A stretch of DNA of 64,000 bases, from contig NZ_CP121471.1 of assembly GCF_033954835.1 (NCBI RefSeq), forward strand, positions 5,140,501 to 5,204,500. The letters run 5' to 3'. Shown piece by piece: positions 26,514 to 33,789 of the stretch. The position numbers were made by a program, and so were the translations under genes. Every line of letters starts with the position of its first letter. The stretch's first letter is position 1. The DNA is from Thiorhodovibrio frisius (GTDB lineage Bacteria > Pseudomonadota > Gammaproteobacteria > Chromatiales > Chromatiaceae). The notes under the pieces were generated by a model that saw only the letters and a program-made list of their open reading frames with translations, was not told where the DNA came from and made no database searches.

Positions 26514-28571
26514 ATGACCGCCACCCTCGCCGAGCCCGAGGCACCCGCCGCCCATTCGCCATCGCCCGCGTTCTCAACCCAGGCGGAAGCCACCGCACGC
26601 GCCCGCCTAGCCGACAACCCCTACGACCCCCAGGCGCTGGCCGAGCTCGCCACCGCGCTGCTCGATCAAGGCCAGCACGAACAGGCCGCCAAGTACTTGC
26701 GCCAAGCGCTGATTGAGGCCCCTGAGCGCGCCGAGCTGCACTTCATGCTCGGCCTGGCGCTCGAGCCCATCGGTCGCATTCGCGAATCCGCCGCCGCCTT
26801 CGAGCAGACCATCGCGCGCAACCCCGGCCACGCCGACGCCTGGAATAACCTCGGCGCCATGCACATCCGGCTGCGCGAGTACGAGCAGGCCACCAACGCC
26901 TTTGTTCGCGCCGCGCAGCTGCAACCCGGCAACAGCCACTACTACAGCAACCTCGGCTCCGCGCTGCGGGAACAGGGCAAGCTCGAAGAAGCCCGCCCCA
27001 TCCTCGAAAAAACCGTCGAGCTCGACCCCAACAACGCTTGCGCCTGGACCAATCTGGGCGACGTCCTCTCCGCCTGCAATCAGCCGCAAGAGGGCAGCCG
27101 CTGCTACCAACGCGCGCTCGAGCTCAACCCGGACGAGCCTGCCGCTGCCTACAACCAGTCCATCGAGCGGCTCGCCGGCGGCGACCTCGCCAACGGCTGG
27201 TCTGCGTATGAGACGCGCAAGCGGCTGACGCCCCTCGCCCATGCCCGCTATCCGTATCCGCATTTGCTCCCGCCCGATGGGCCGCAACCCAATGGGCTCC
27301 AAGCCAACGGACAGGCCCCAAGCAACGCAGACAGCCCCGATCCGCCCGCAGGGCCGGGCGACATCAGCGACAAAACCATCCTGGTCTACGCCGAGCAGGG
27401 CGTCGGTGACGAAATCCTCTTCGTCAACTGCATCCCCGATCTGATCCGCGACGCGGGGCAGGTCATCATCGACTGCGACCCGCGCCTCGCCGCGCTTTTC
27501 GCCCGCTCCTTCCCCGAGGCCACCATCCACCCGGTCGACCGCGCCAGAAACAAAACCGGCCCGAAGCCCAAGCTGCCAGCCGGCCAAGAGGTCGACTACC
27601 AGATCGCTGCTGGCAGCCTCCCCGGCATCTACCGCAAAAGCCTCGCCGACTTTCCCGGACAAGGGCAACACCAGGGCTACCTCAAGCCGGACCCGGAGCG
27701 CGTCGCCCACTGGAGAGCCCGCCTCGCCGAGCTTGGCGAAGGCCGCAAAATCGGCTTCGCGTGGCGCAGCGGTCTGCGCAGCGCGCGCCGCGACGTCGGC
27801 TACACCGACATCGACGACTGGGGTCCGATTCTCTCCCTCCCCGGCAACAAATTCATCAACCTGCAATACGGCGAATGCGCCGACGAGCTCGCCCACGCGC
27901 AAGACAGCTTCGGTGTCGACATTGTCAATTTCGGCGGACAGGAGCTTGACCTGAAAGACGACCTCGATGACTGCGCCGCCCTCTACCAGGCGCTCGACTT
28001 GATCATCGGCCCCAACACCGCCGTCACCTCACTGGCGGGAGCAACAGGCGCCAACGTCTGGATGCTCGGCGGCGGCTGGATCAGACATGCCCAGCCCAAC
28101 CCGCCCTGGTATCCCGGGCTAGTCGCCATCAATGAGCCACTCCAAGCCGCCTGCACCCAACCCAGCGCCCAACGCAGCCTGCTGCTCGCGATCAAACTCG
28201 CCGAACTGGATGCGCCAAAGCCGCCGGTTCCAGCACCACAGACCCCGGAGCCACCGACCATTCACTACTGGGGCAAACTCGCCAAGCTCTTCAGCCAAAC
28301 AGCCCATCATTGCGAAGGTATCGGCCATGCGATTGCTCATTACAAGCCGCAATGGCTCTGCTCCCGAGCCTTCCTGCAAGCCATGACCAAGGCCGATCAG
28401 CACGCCAAAACAGGGGAGGGCCTGATCCTACTCGCATTGCTGCACGGCTACCTCGACGACCTAACGCAAGCCGAGAAGCTCATCGAGCAAGCCTATGCCA
28501 TTGATGAAACCGTCCAAGACGGCTTCGCCCGCCTGGCCTGGCTGCAATTTCACAAAGTGTCGGCTGTCTAA
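26514..28571 (+). CDS. TPR protein with C-terminal glycosyltransferase-like domain
   Basis: This 685-residue protein has about five tetratricopeptide repeats (residues 35-220, e.g. HADAWNNLGAMHIRLREYEQATNAFVRAAQLQPGN in two adjoining helices), a proline-rich linker (about 255-285) and a GT-B-like domain (about 290-550) with ILVYAEQGVGDEILF, FAWRSGLRSARRD and DLIIGPNTAVTSLAGATGANVWML. The last feature resembles nucleotide-sugar binding in O-GlcNAc transferase and heptosyltransferase-like proteins. A further TPR-like helix pair ends the protein. It may glycosylate a surface protein or glycan. A related TPR/GT gene lies at 35099, also just after an Rpn copy. Confidence 0.75.
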   Translation: MTATLAEPEAPAAHSPSPAFSTQAEATARARLADNPYDPQALAELATALLDQGQHEQAAKYLRQALIEAPERAELHFMLGLALEPIGRIRESAAAFEQTIARNPGHADAWNNLGAMHIRLREYEQATNAFVRAAQLQPGNSHYYSNLGSALREQGKLEEARPILEKTVELDPNNACAWTNLGDVLSACNQPQEGSRCYQRALELNPDEPAAAYNQSIERLAGGDLANGWSAYETRKRLTPLAHARYPYPHLLPPDGPQPNGLQANGQAPSNADSPDPPAGPGDISDKTILVYAEQGVGDEILFVNCIPDLIRDAGQVIIDCDPRLAALFARSFPEATIHPVDRARNKTGPKPKLPAGQEVDYQIAAGSLPGIYRKSLADFPGQGQHQGYLKPDPERVAHWRARLAELGEGRKIGFAWRSGLRSARRDVGYTDIDDWGPILSLPGNKFINLQYGECADELAHAQDSFGVDIVNFGGQELDLKDDLDDCAALYQALDLIIGPNTAVTSLAGATGANVWMLGGGWIRHAQPNPPWYPGLVAINEPLQAACTQPSAQRSLLLAIKLAELDAPKPPVPAPQTPEPPTIHYWGKLAKLFSQTAHHCEGIGHAIAHYKPQWLCSRAFLQAMTKADQHAKTGEGLILLALLHGYLDDLTQAEKLIEQAYAIDETVQDGFARLAWLQFHKVSAV

Positions 28572-28749
28572 CCCAAGTTAGAAATACACAGATTTAAACT
28601 TTTTCGGAACCCAACAGATGGGTGTACACAAAGTTCCGTCATGGCACCGCGTTCGAGTCGCGATTTCTAAACAACAGTTTTGGTGGGCTAATTTTTTTTG
28701 AGAAAATATAGAAACAAGGGCTTACGGTGATGTCGGCTAAACTTCGCCC
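28572..28749. other. Short AT-rich gap with inverted repeats
   Basis: No gene. CGGAAC (from about 28605) pairs with GTTCCG about 25 bases on, and GTTAGAAAT near 28577 roughly mirrors ATTTCTAAAC near 28665. It could be a terminator plus promoter or a small relic element. Confidence 0.3.
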
Positions 28750-29688
28750 ATGACCTCCGAATCTCGCAACAATCCTGACGAAGAGCGGCTACGCGATTGG
28801 CACCGGGCCTTTGGCATCGCGCTGGTCGACGTCTTTGCCGGCGCACCTTGGCGGGTGGAACTCGAGCAAGAACTGGCGCTGATCAGCCAAGAGCTCGATG
28901 TGGCCATTATCGAAGAAGTCGAAGCCGCTGCTCCATCGAGACGGAAACGGCCGCGCCTGCCCGATCCGCTACCTGATGGGCTGGAGAATCTGCGCGCCAT
29001 CAACCTGCTGAGCTACAAATCCCGCCACGAGCCGCTGGATGCCTGGTCGCTGGACGAATTGATCAGTTACTTCGTGCTCTACCGGAAGGTCAACCTGAAT
29101 GCCGAGAACGCCCGCCACCCGCTCGCCGCCTTCGGCCTTTATGCGGTCGCCACACGCTATCCCGAGGGGCTCGCGCGCGACTATGATCTGCAACCCACCG
29201 CCTGGAAAGGCGTTTATGATCTGCCTTGGGGCGCTCATCGGGTGCGAATCATCGTGCTCAACCGGATCGAACAACACCCCCGCAATGCCGCCTGGGAACT
29301 CTTTGCCAGTGAACGGGATCGGATGCGCCAGGGGCTGGAGCACTACCGCGCACACCATCGCGGCACGCCGCAACGCGGCCACTGGGAGCTGCTCGAACGT
29401 CTTTACCTACTCTACCGACGCGAGGCACCAACAATGGCCTACACCATGGAACAGTTCATCCGCGAAACACATCAGATGGTAATCGAGGACGTCATCCAGC
29501 AGGATCCCGAAGCGATCCTCAAACACTTCGATCCCGAGCAACTGCTCAAGGGACTCGATCCCGAAGCTCGGCTCAAGGGACTCGACCCCGAGCAACGGCT
29601 CAAGGGACTTGATCCCGAGGATCGGCTCAAAGGTCTTGATCCCAAGGTGATTGAAGCCTGGCTCGCCAAACAGCGCCGGGATCACTAA
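28750..29688 (+). CDS. PD-(D/E)XK-like Rpn-family protein with C-terminal nonapeptide repeats
   Basis: This 312-residue protein has an N-terminal nuclease-like region: acidic D50 in ISQELDVAIIEE and, after a loop, INLLSYKSRHEPLD with K90, matching the D...(x)xK spacing of Rpn/PD-(D/E)XK folds. The middle is helical. The tail holds five nonapeptide units of the form LKGLDPE-x-R ending in VIEAWLAKQRRDH. A GAGG eight bases before an in-frame ATG at 29434 could give a separate C-terminal product. Family assignment rests on pattern, not on a search. It is flanked by other Rpn-family genes and fragments. Confidence 0.6.
   Translation: MTSESRNNPDEERLRDWHRAFGIALVDVFAGAPWRVELEQELALISQELDVAIIEEVEAAAPSRRKRPRLPDPLPDGLENLRAINLLSYKSRHEPLDAWSLDELISYFVLYRKVNLNAENARHPLAAFGLYAVATRYPEGLARDYDLQPTAWKGVYDLPWGAHRVRIIVLNRIEQHPRNAAWELFASERDRMRQGLEHYRAHHRGTPQRGHWELLERLYLLYRREAPTMAYTMEQFIRETHQMVIEDVIQQDPEAILKHFDPEQLLKGLDPEARLKGLDPEQRLKGLDPEDRLKGLDPKVIEAWLAKQRRDH
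29518..29652 (+). repeat. Five 27-base tandem repeats (nonapeptide LKGLDPE-x-R)
   Basis: Units start at 29518, 29545, 29572, 29599 and 29626. The inner units differ by few bases, mostly at the codon for the eighth residue. Repeat number is likely to vary by slippage. Confidence 0.85.
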
Positions 29689-29729
29689 CGGGAAGCACCC
29701 CGCACGCCCACACGAGCAATGAGAATTGG

Positions 29730-29819
29730 GTGCCCATTGTTCGAAAGGCTCAGGCCGAGATTGATGACAAGCGAACGGAACCACTCGTCAAGCTCATGCA
29801 AGGCATAACGTTATCTTGA
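29730..29819 (+). pseudogene. Remnant of a paralogue of the small antitoxin-like gene downstream
   Basis: A 29-codon stretch ending in TGA reads KAQAEIDDKRTEPLVKLMQG, close to the C-terminus of the 77-residue protein encoded just downstream (VLAEIDNGRTEPLASIIDD). The N-terminal two thirds are missing. Confidence 0.5.
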
Positions 29820-29844
29820 CTATGTGGCTGGTTGAAGACCAACG

Positions 29845-30078
29845 ATGACCCAACTGTTTGAACAGGCCATGGCCGAGGTCGCGAAGCGCCCTGCCATGGT
29901 TCAAGATGCCATTGCCACACTGGTCCTCGATGAACTGCGGGATAACGCCCATTGGCAAGAGGTCTTCGACCACACAAGCGATGCGCAATGGGATGCAATG
30001 GTTCAACAGGTGCTGGCCGAGATCGATAACGGGCGGACGGAACCGCTTGCCAGCATTATCGACGATTCCAGTCATTGA
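29845..30078 (+). CDS. Small acidic protein, antitoxin-like
   Basis: The 77-residue protein (MTQLFEQAMAEVAKRPAMVQ, then DAIATLVLDELRDNAHWQEVF) resembles a widespread family of short acidic helical proteins found beside toxin genes, in which a phrase like QDAIA-LILEELED is followed by W--AF. No toxin gene of a known family adjoins it; the Rpn-type genes on both sides are the nearest candidates. The ATG at 29845 has no strong ribosome site. Function is inference. Confidence 0.55.
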   Translation: MTQLFEQAMAEVAKRPAMVQDAIATLVLDELRDNAHWQEVFDHTSDAQWDAMVQQVLAEIDNGRTEPLASIIDDSSH

Positions 30079-30100
30079 ACTCTCATATCACCAAGAACTG

Positions 30101-30510
30101 TCCAAGCCTGGATCAAATTCTTCAAACACTGGAAGGAGCACACCACCATGAGCGACCTCGACTCCGCCCCCGTCCAACAAGCCTGGAACGACCTCCAACG
30201 CATCAGCGCCGATGAGGAAGAACGCTACAAAGCCCTGGCACGCGAACGCGCCCTGAGCGATGCCGTCACCGAACGCAACTTTGCCTTGCGCGAAGGAGAG
30301 CACAAGGGCCAAGCCGCCATGCTCCGACGCCAACTCACCAAACGCTTCGGCCCACTCGACGAAAGCACCCAAGCGCGCCTGCAACACGCTACCCAAGAAC
30401 AACTCGAGCACTGGAGTGACCGCATCCTCGACGCCCCCACCCTAAGCGCGGTCTTCGATCCGCATTAAGGCGGGGCGACGACTCAGGGACCAACCGTAGA
30501 ACGCCGCCTC
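30101..30510 (+). repeat. 410-base near-perfect direct repeat, copy 1
   Basis: Matches 32250-32659 with only three base differences by eye and no gaps. It spans the end of the Rpn core remnant, the internal ribosome site, the whole C-terminal ORF and 42 bases after its stop, ending in the left arm of a hairpin. Confidence 0.9.
30148..30468 (+). CDS. Rpn C-terminal (DUF4351-like) protein, copy B; possible orphan intragenic antitoxin
   Basis: This 106-residue ORF starts at an ATG nine bases after AAGGAG (30133-30138), the same internal site found in copies C and D. Content matches the C-terminal third of the Rpn family: RISADEEERYKALARE, ALSDAVTERNFALREG, a short EHKGQ linker and the DUF4351-like end. 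Only about 15 codons of the upstream Rpn frame remain (AWIKFFKHWKEHTT), so the nuclease cannot be made. It is nearly identical to copy C, a sign of recent duplication or conversion. Confidence 0.6.
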   Translation: MSDLDSAPVQQAWNDLQRISADEEERYKALARERALSDAVTERNFALREGEHKGQAAMLRRQLTKRFGPLDESTQARLQHATQEQLEHWSDRILDAPTLSAVFDPH

Positions 30511-30711
30511 CTCGGCGGTCACCGTGGAAAAACAGGCCTGCTGCGCTGGGGTGGCTGTGACGATTAGCGTACGGAGCAACTTCTTCCGCGATGCATGCGA
30601 GCGCCCAAAAAAGTGACGATCCGCGCGACCAAACTTTATCCGAAATCGAAAAACCTCCCCCATCAAATTGATTCAATGCATCTAGGCACCCCAAGAATCC
30701 GCGCTATGCTA
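30469..30711. repeat. Spacer related to the spacer after Rpn copy D
   Basis: After the stop codon the sequence stays recognisably similar to 34706-34950, including the hairpin CCGCC/GGCGG (30504-30518; 34741-34755) and the final AATCCGCGCTATGCT. The hairpin has no U-tract but may act as an end signal. Confidence 0.7.
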
Positions 30712-30811
30712 TCTATGCGCAACCGCTGATGGACCAGCACTTCGGCCCCCCCGATGCCAGAAGCCCGCAGTGGCGCCATCTACTTCCTCCAGCACTCCAC
30801 ACCGGCCGCCC
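30711..30811 (+). pseudogene. Fragment of the TPR/glycosyltransferase-like gene at 35099
   Basis: About 100 bases match 35441-35545 inside the intact gene (CTGATGGACCAGCACTTCGG is identical). A C7 run replaces C6 and shifts the frame. It lies directly before the DUF2887 gene and probably marks a recombination breakpoint. Confidence 0.75.
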
Positions 30812-31711
30812 ATGCAAACAGACAAGGAAATTTACCTGCTCCTGCGCACCGACGACCAATTTCTGCGCATCCTATGCGGTGGCCTGACCGTAGCCGGCCC
30901 TTATCAATTTGACGCCATCGACTTCAAGGCATTGGAACGCCGCCTCGACGGCGTGGTCCTGCCCGCCAACCAACAAGAACCGATTTACGCTATTGAAGTC
31001 CAAGGCTGGTGCGACCCGGGCATATACGCCAGAATGCTCATCGATATGGGCCTGCTCATGGAAGCCCATCCCAAGCGCGAGGTGCGCGGATTGCTGCTCT
31101 TCCTCATCCCTGAGCACGATCCCCAAACCCTGCCCTGGCCGGACCTGATCGAGCGTGATCCCGACCCGCCCATCCGGCGGGTTTACCTGATTGATGTCCT
31201 GGACGAGCTGCGGCAAACCGATCCCGACCACCCGCTGCTGGCAACCTTTCTTCCCTTTTTGATCGAGGACCAAGCTCAACTGCGCACGCAAGCCCCAGCA
31301 GCTTATCGCATCATCCAACAAGCCCCGCTTCCGGAACCTGTGCGGCGACAATGCCGGGGCGTGTTTCAATCCTGGATAATGGCCCGTTTCCCGACCCTGA
31401 CTATCGAGGAGATACTCACCATGCTCGGCGAACTCACTCCCTTGGAACAAACCCGCGCTTACCAGGATATCATTGCAAGAAATCGGCCAATATGGATCAA
31501 GGAAGGCCGCAAAGAAGGCTGCCAGGAGGAAGCCAACGGCTTGATCCGGCGTCAGCTCGCTCGCCGGCTTGGCAGTCTATCCGCCGCACAGGAGAAAGGA
31601 CTCGAAGCACTGACCTTGACACAACTCGAAGCACTCGGCGAAGCCCTGCTGGACTTTACCGATGCCGCCGACCTGGACGCCTGGCTGGATCAAGAACTGC
31701 GGCGCGCCTAA
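30812..31711 (+). CDS. DUF2887-type PD-(D/E)XK nuclease-like protein, intact copy
   Basis: The 299-residue protein follows the DUF2887 pattern: an N-terminal MQTDKEIYLLLRTDDQFL, then RRLDGVVLP with D45, then YAIEVQGWCDPGIYARML with E61 and Q63, giving the D-ExQ nuclease signature. A long middle region (LLFLIPEHDPQ, RRVYLIDVLDELRQ) follows, then an EGR/EGC linker and a DUF4351-like tail (LARRLGSLSAAQEKGLEAL, ending LDAWLDQELRRA). The family is related to Rpn recombination-promoting nucleases. A strong internal site, GAGGAG nine bases before an ATG at 31421, could give a separate 96-residue C-terminal product. ATG 30812 has no clear ribosome site. Confidence 0.75.
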   Translation: MQTDKEIYLLLRTDDQFLRILCGGLTVAGPYQFDAIDFKALERRLDGVVLPANQQEPIYAIEVQGWCDPGIYARMLIDMGLLMEAHPKREVRGLLLFLIPEHDPQTLPWPDLIERDPDPPIRRVYLIDVLDELRQTDPDHPLLATFLPFLIEDQAQLRTQAPAAYRIIQQAPLPEPVRRQCRGVFQSWIMARFPTLTIEEILTMLGELTPLEQTRAYQDIIARNRPIWIKEGRKEGCQEEANGLIRRQLARRLGSLSAAQEKGLEALTLTQLEALGEALLDFTDAADLDAWLDQELRRA

Positions 31712-31857
31712 TCGGTATCTTGCGGTAATCGGCGATGTGAGCCTGGAACCGCGAGATCACCGGTCGAGATTTCCCGTCGGGCGGCCCACGCCTACCGGCA
31801 GTGCTAATCCAATCTTTGACCAGCAGCTGATCAAACACGTCAAACTGGCCAACAGCG
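31712..31857. other. Spacer before Rpn copy C
   Basis: No gene. Its last 45 bases (CAGCAGCTGATCAAACACGT and following) resemble 33716-33750 before copy D, so the duplicated unit starts upstream of the Rpn start codon. Confidence 0.5.
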
Positions 31858-32296
31858 GTGAGACCCGTGGATACCAGCCCCGACCTACTTGACCCGAAGA
31901 ACGACTACGTCTTCAAACGGCTGTTCGTCCGCGCGCCAGAACTGCTAGTTGCCCTCATCAACGCCGTCCGCCCTGAGCGTCCGAAACCTGTTCTACCTTG
32001 CCAAGGTCTATGCGCAGCAACTGAATGTCGGCGAAGATTATAGCCAAGCGCGGCCCGTCATCGGCATCCACCTGGTCGACTTTGAACTCTTCACAGAGAC
32101 CAAAAACCAGCGCCAACAAGCCCACTGGCGGTTCGAGTTTCGCGACCGCCGCCAGCCAAGCGTCCGCTTGAGCGACCAACTCATCCTGTACATCATCGAA
32201 TTGCCCAAAGCCGACCGGCTCGGCCAGACCGACCGCCAGGAGACTGACCTCCAAGCCTGGATCAAATTCTTCAAACACTGGAAGGAGCACACCACC
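31858..32296 (+). pseudogene. Rpn nuclease gene copy C with core deletion and frameshift
   Basis: The N-terminus is intact (SPDLLDPKNDYVFKRLFVRA), but after ALINAVR a deletion of about 155 bases relative to copy D (33868-34022) removes the catalytic stretch that in copy D reads ALDILAEDEHGRRYDIEMQ. The deletion is not a multiple of three, so the frame shifts and ends at 32043. The downstream frame resumes as ALSVRNLFYLAKVYAQQLNVG and runs on to the C-terminal ORF. Confidence 0.85.
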
Positions 32297-32659
32297 ATGA
32301 GCGCCCTCGACTCCGCCCCCGTCCAACAAGCCTGGAACGACCTCCAACGCATCAGCGCCGATGAGGAAGAACGCTACAAAGCCCTGGCACGCGAACGCGC
32401 CCTGAGCGATGCCGTCACCGAACGCAACTTTGCCTTGCGCGAAGGAGAGCACAAGGGCCAAGCCGCCATGCTCCGACGCCAACTCACCAAACGCTTCGGC
32501 CCACTCGACGAAAGCACCCAAGCGCGCCTGCAACACGCCACCCAAGAACAACTCGAGCACTGGAGTGACCGCATCCTCGACGCCCCCACCCTAAGCGCGG
32601 TCTTCGATCCGCATTAAGGCGGGGCGACGACTCAGGGACCAACCGTATAACGCCGCCTC
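32250..32659 (+). repeat. 410-base near-perfect direct repeat, copy 2
   Basis: Partner of 30101-30510 at a constant offset of 2149 bases. Its right edge is the sequence AACGCCGCCTC, shared with the interior of the DUF2887 gene, where the sequence switches to that gene. Confidence 0.9.
32297..32617 (+). CDS. Rpn C-terminal (DUF4351-like) protein, copy C; possible orphan intragenic antitoxin
   Basis: A 106-residue ORF starting at ATG 32297, nine bases after AAGGAG (32282-32287). It differs from copy B by a single residue near the start (SALD for SDLD). The upstream nuclease part is destroyed by deletion and frameshift, yet this ORF and its ribosome site are untouched. That pattern fits a selected, separately translated antitoxin-like product, though recent duplication alone could also explain it. 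Confidence 0.6.
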   Translation: MSALDSAPVQQAWNDLQRISADEEERYKALARERALSDAVTERNFALREGEHKGQAAMLRRQLTKRFGPLDESTQARLQHATQEQLEHWSDRILDAPTLSAVFDPH

Positions 32660-33133
32660 GACTGCGTGGTCCTGCCCGCCAACCAACAAGAACCGATTCA
32701 TGCCATCGAAGTCCAAGGCTGGTGCGACCCGGGCATATACGCCAGAATGCTCATCGACATGGGCCTGCTGATGGAAGCCCATCCCAAGCGCGAGGTGCGC
32801 GGACTGCTGCTCTTCCTCATCCCCGAGCACGATCCCCAAACCCCGCCCTGGCCGGACCTGATCGAGCGTGATCCCGATCCGCCCATCCGGCGGGTTTACC
32901 TGATTGATGTCCTGCACGACCTGCGGCAAACCGATCCTGACCACCCGCTGCTGGCAACCTTTCTGCCCTTTTTGATCGAAGACCAAGCACAACTGCGCAC
33001 ACAAGCCCCAGCGGCCTATCGTATCATCCAACAAGCCCCACTCCCGGAACCTGTCCGGCGATAATGCCGGGATGTATTTCAATCCTGGATAATGGCCCGT
33101 TTCCCGACCCTGACCATCGAGGAGATACTCATC
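32651..33133 (+). pseudogene. DUF2887 gene copy 2, truncated and interrupted by a stop
   Basis: The copy begins abruptly at codon 42 or so of the intact gene (RRLDCVVLPANQQEP), fused to the Rpn spacer at an 11-base shared sequence. The first 41 codons are missing, the glycine after the nuclease aspartate has become cysteine, and a TAA at 33062-33064 replaces the CAA of copy 1. No full-length product is possible. Confidence 0.85.
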
Positions 33134-33448
33134 ATGCTCGGCGAACTCACCCCCTTGGAACAAACCCGCGCGTACCAGGATATCGTCGCGAGAAATCGAC
33201 CAATCTGGATCAAGGAGGGTCGCGACGAAGGCTGCAAAGAAGGCCGCGATGAAGGCCGCCAAGAAGAAGCCAGCGGCTTGATCCGGCGCCTGCTCGCTCG
33301 CCGTCTTGGCAGGCTATCCGCCGCACAGCACAAGCGTCTTGAAGCCCTGACCTTGGCACAACTAGAAGCCCTCGGCGAAGCCCTGCTGGACTTCACCGAT
33401 GCCGCCGACCTGGACACCTGGCTGGATGAAGCACTACAACACGCCTAA
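33134..33448 (+). CDS. DUF2887 C-terminal (DUF4351-like) protein, copy 2
   Basis: This 104-residue ORF begins at an ATG preceded by GAGGAG with nine bases between, exactly as in copy 1 (31421). It lies downstream of the nonsense codon, so it survives the loss of the nuclease part. It carries MLGELTPLEQTRAYQDIVARN, an expanded EGRDEGCKEGRDEGRQ linker (24 bases longer than in copy 1) and the DUF4351-like end. Separate translation is inferred from the conserved start context. An earlier in-frame ATG at 33092 lacks a ribosome site. Confidence 0.5.
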   Translation: MLGELTPLEQTRAYQDIVARNRPIWIKEGRDEGCKEGRDEGRQEEASGLIRRLLARRLGRLSAAQHKRLEALTLAQLEALGEALLDFTDAADLDTWLDEALQHA

Positions 33449-33663
33449 GCGCCTCTTCGTCAATCGACCATGCGAGACTGGAGCGACGTTATCAAGCCAT
33501 GCCGAGTTCAAACAGCAGCTCGCAAATCAAATCGAGCGTGCCCAAGTCGCGCGCTTTGGATATCCTGCTTAAAGACTTGGAGATCGCAGCCCCCCTCAAG
33601 CAAGAGCCGCCTGCGTCGATAACCCTAAAACAACCCCGTCAAGCGTAAACACCCAACCCACCC
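33449..33663 (+). pseudogene. Remnant 3' end of an unknown gene
   Basis: A frame across this gap reads KSSVPKSRALDILLKDLEIA, then APLKQEPPASITLKQPRQA and stops with TAA. The last part matches the end of a frame before 35084 (PPLKQGPLASITLKRPRRT). Both lie just upstream of a MA(Q/E)PLNF start, so a lost gene once preceded the glycosyltransferase-like gene. Identity unknown. Confidence 0.5.
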
Positions 33664-33789
33664 ATGGCAGAACCCCTCAACTTTCAGCCCATCTCCCTAC
33701 AGCAAACGCTCCTAGAACAACAGCTGATCCAAGAGCCCAAACTTGCCAACCGTTATGCCGCCTTCGGATACCGCCCCCGACCTGCTTGA
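33664..33789 (+). pseudogene. 5' fragment of the TPR/glycosyltransferase-like gene
   Basis: ATG 33664 begins MAEPLNFQPISLQQTLLEQQ, matching the first 20 codons of the gene at 35099 (MAQPLNFQPISLQQTLWDQK). The similarity then stops, and the frame ends at 33789 inside the start of Rpn copy D. It marks the breakpoint of a segmental duplication. Confidence 0.8.

Noticed and set aside
26514-28571. Long minus-strand frame antisense to the TPR/glycosyltransferase gene
   Set aside because: Valine/alanine/glycine-rich shadow typical of the complementary strand of a GC-rich gene.
28750-33448. Search for a CRISPR array or IS element in the repeat-rich region
   Set aside because: Repeats are long gene fragments or short coding repeats; no regular spacers, no terminal inverted repeats with target duplications and no DDE transposase were seen.
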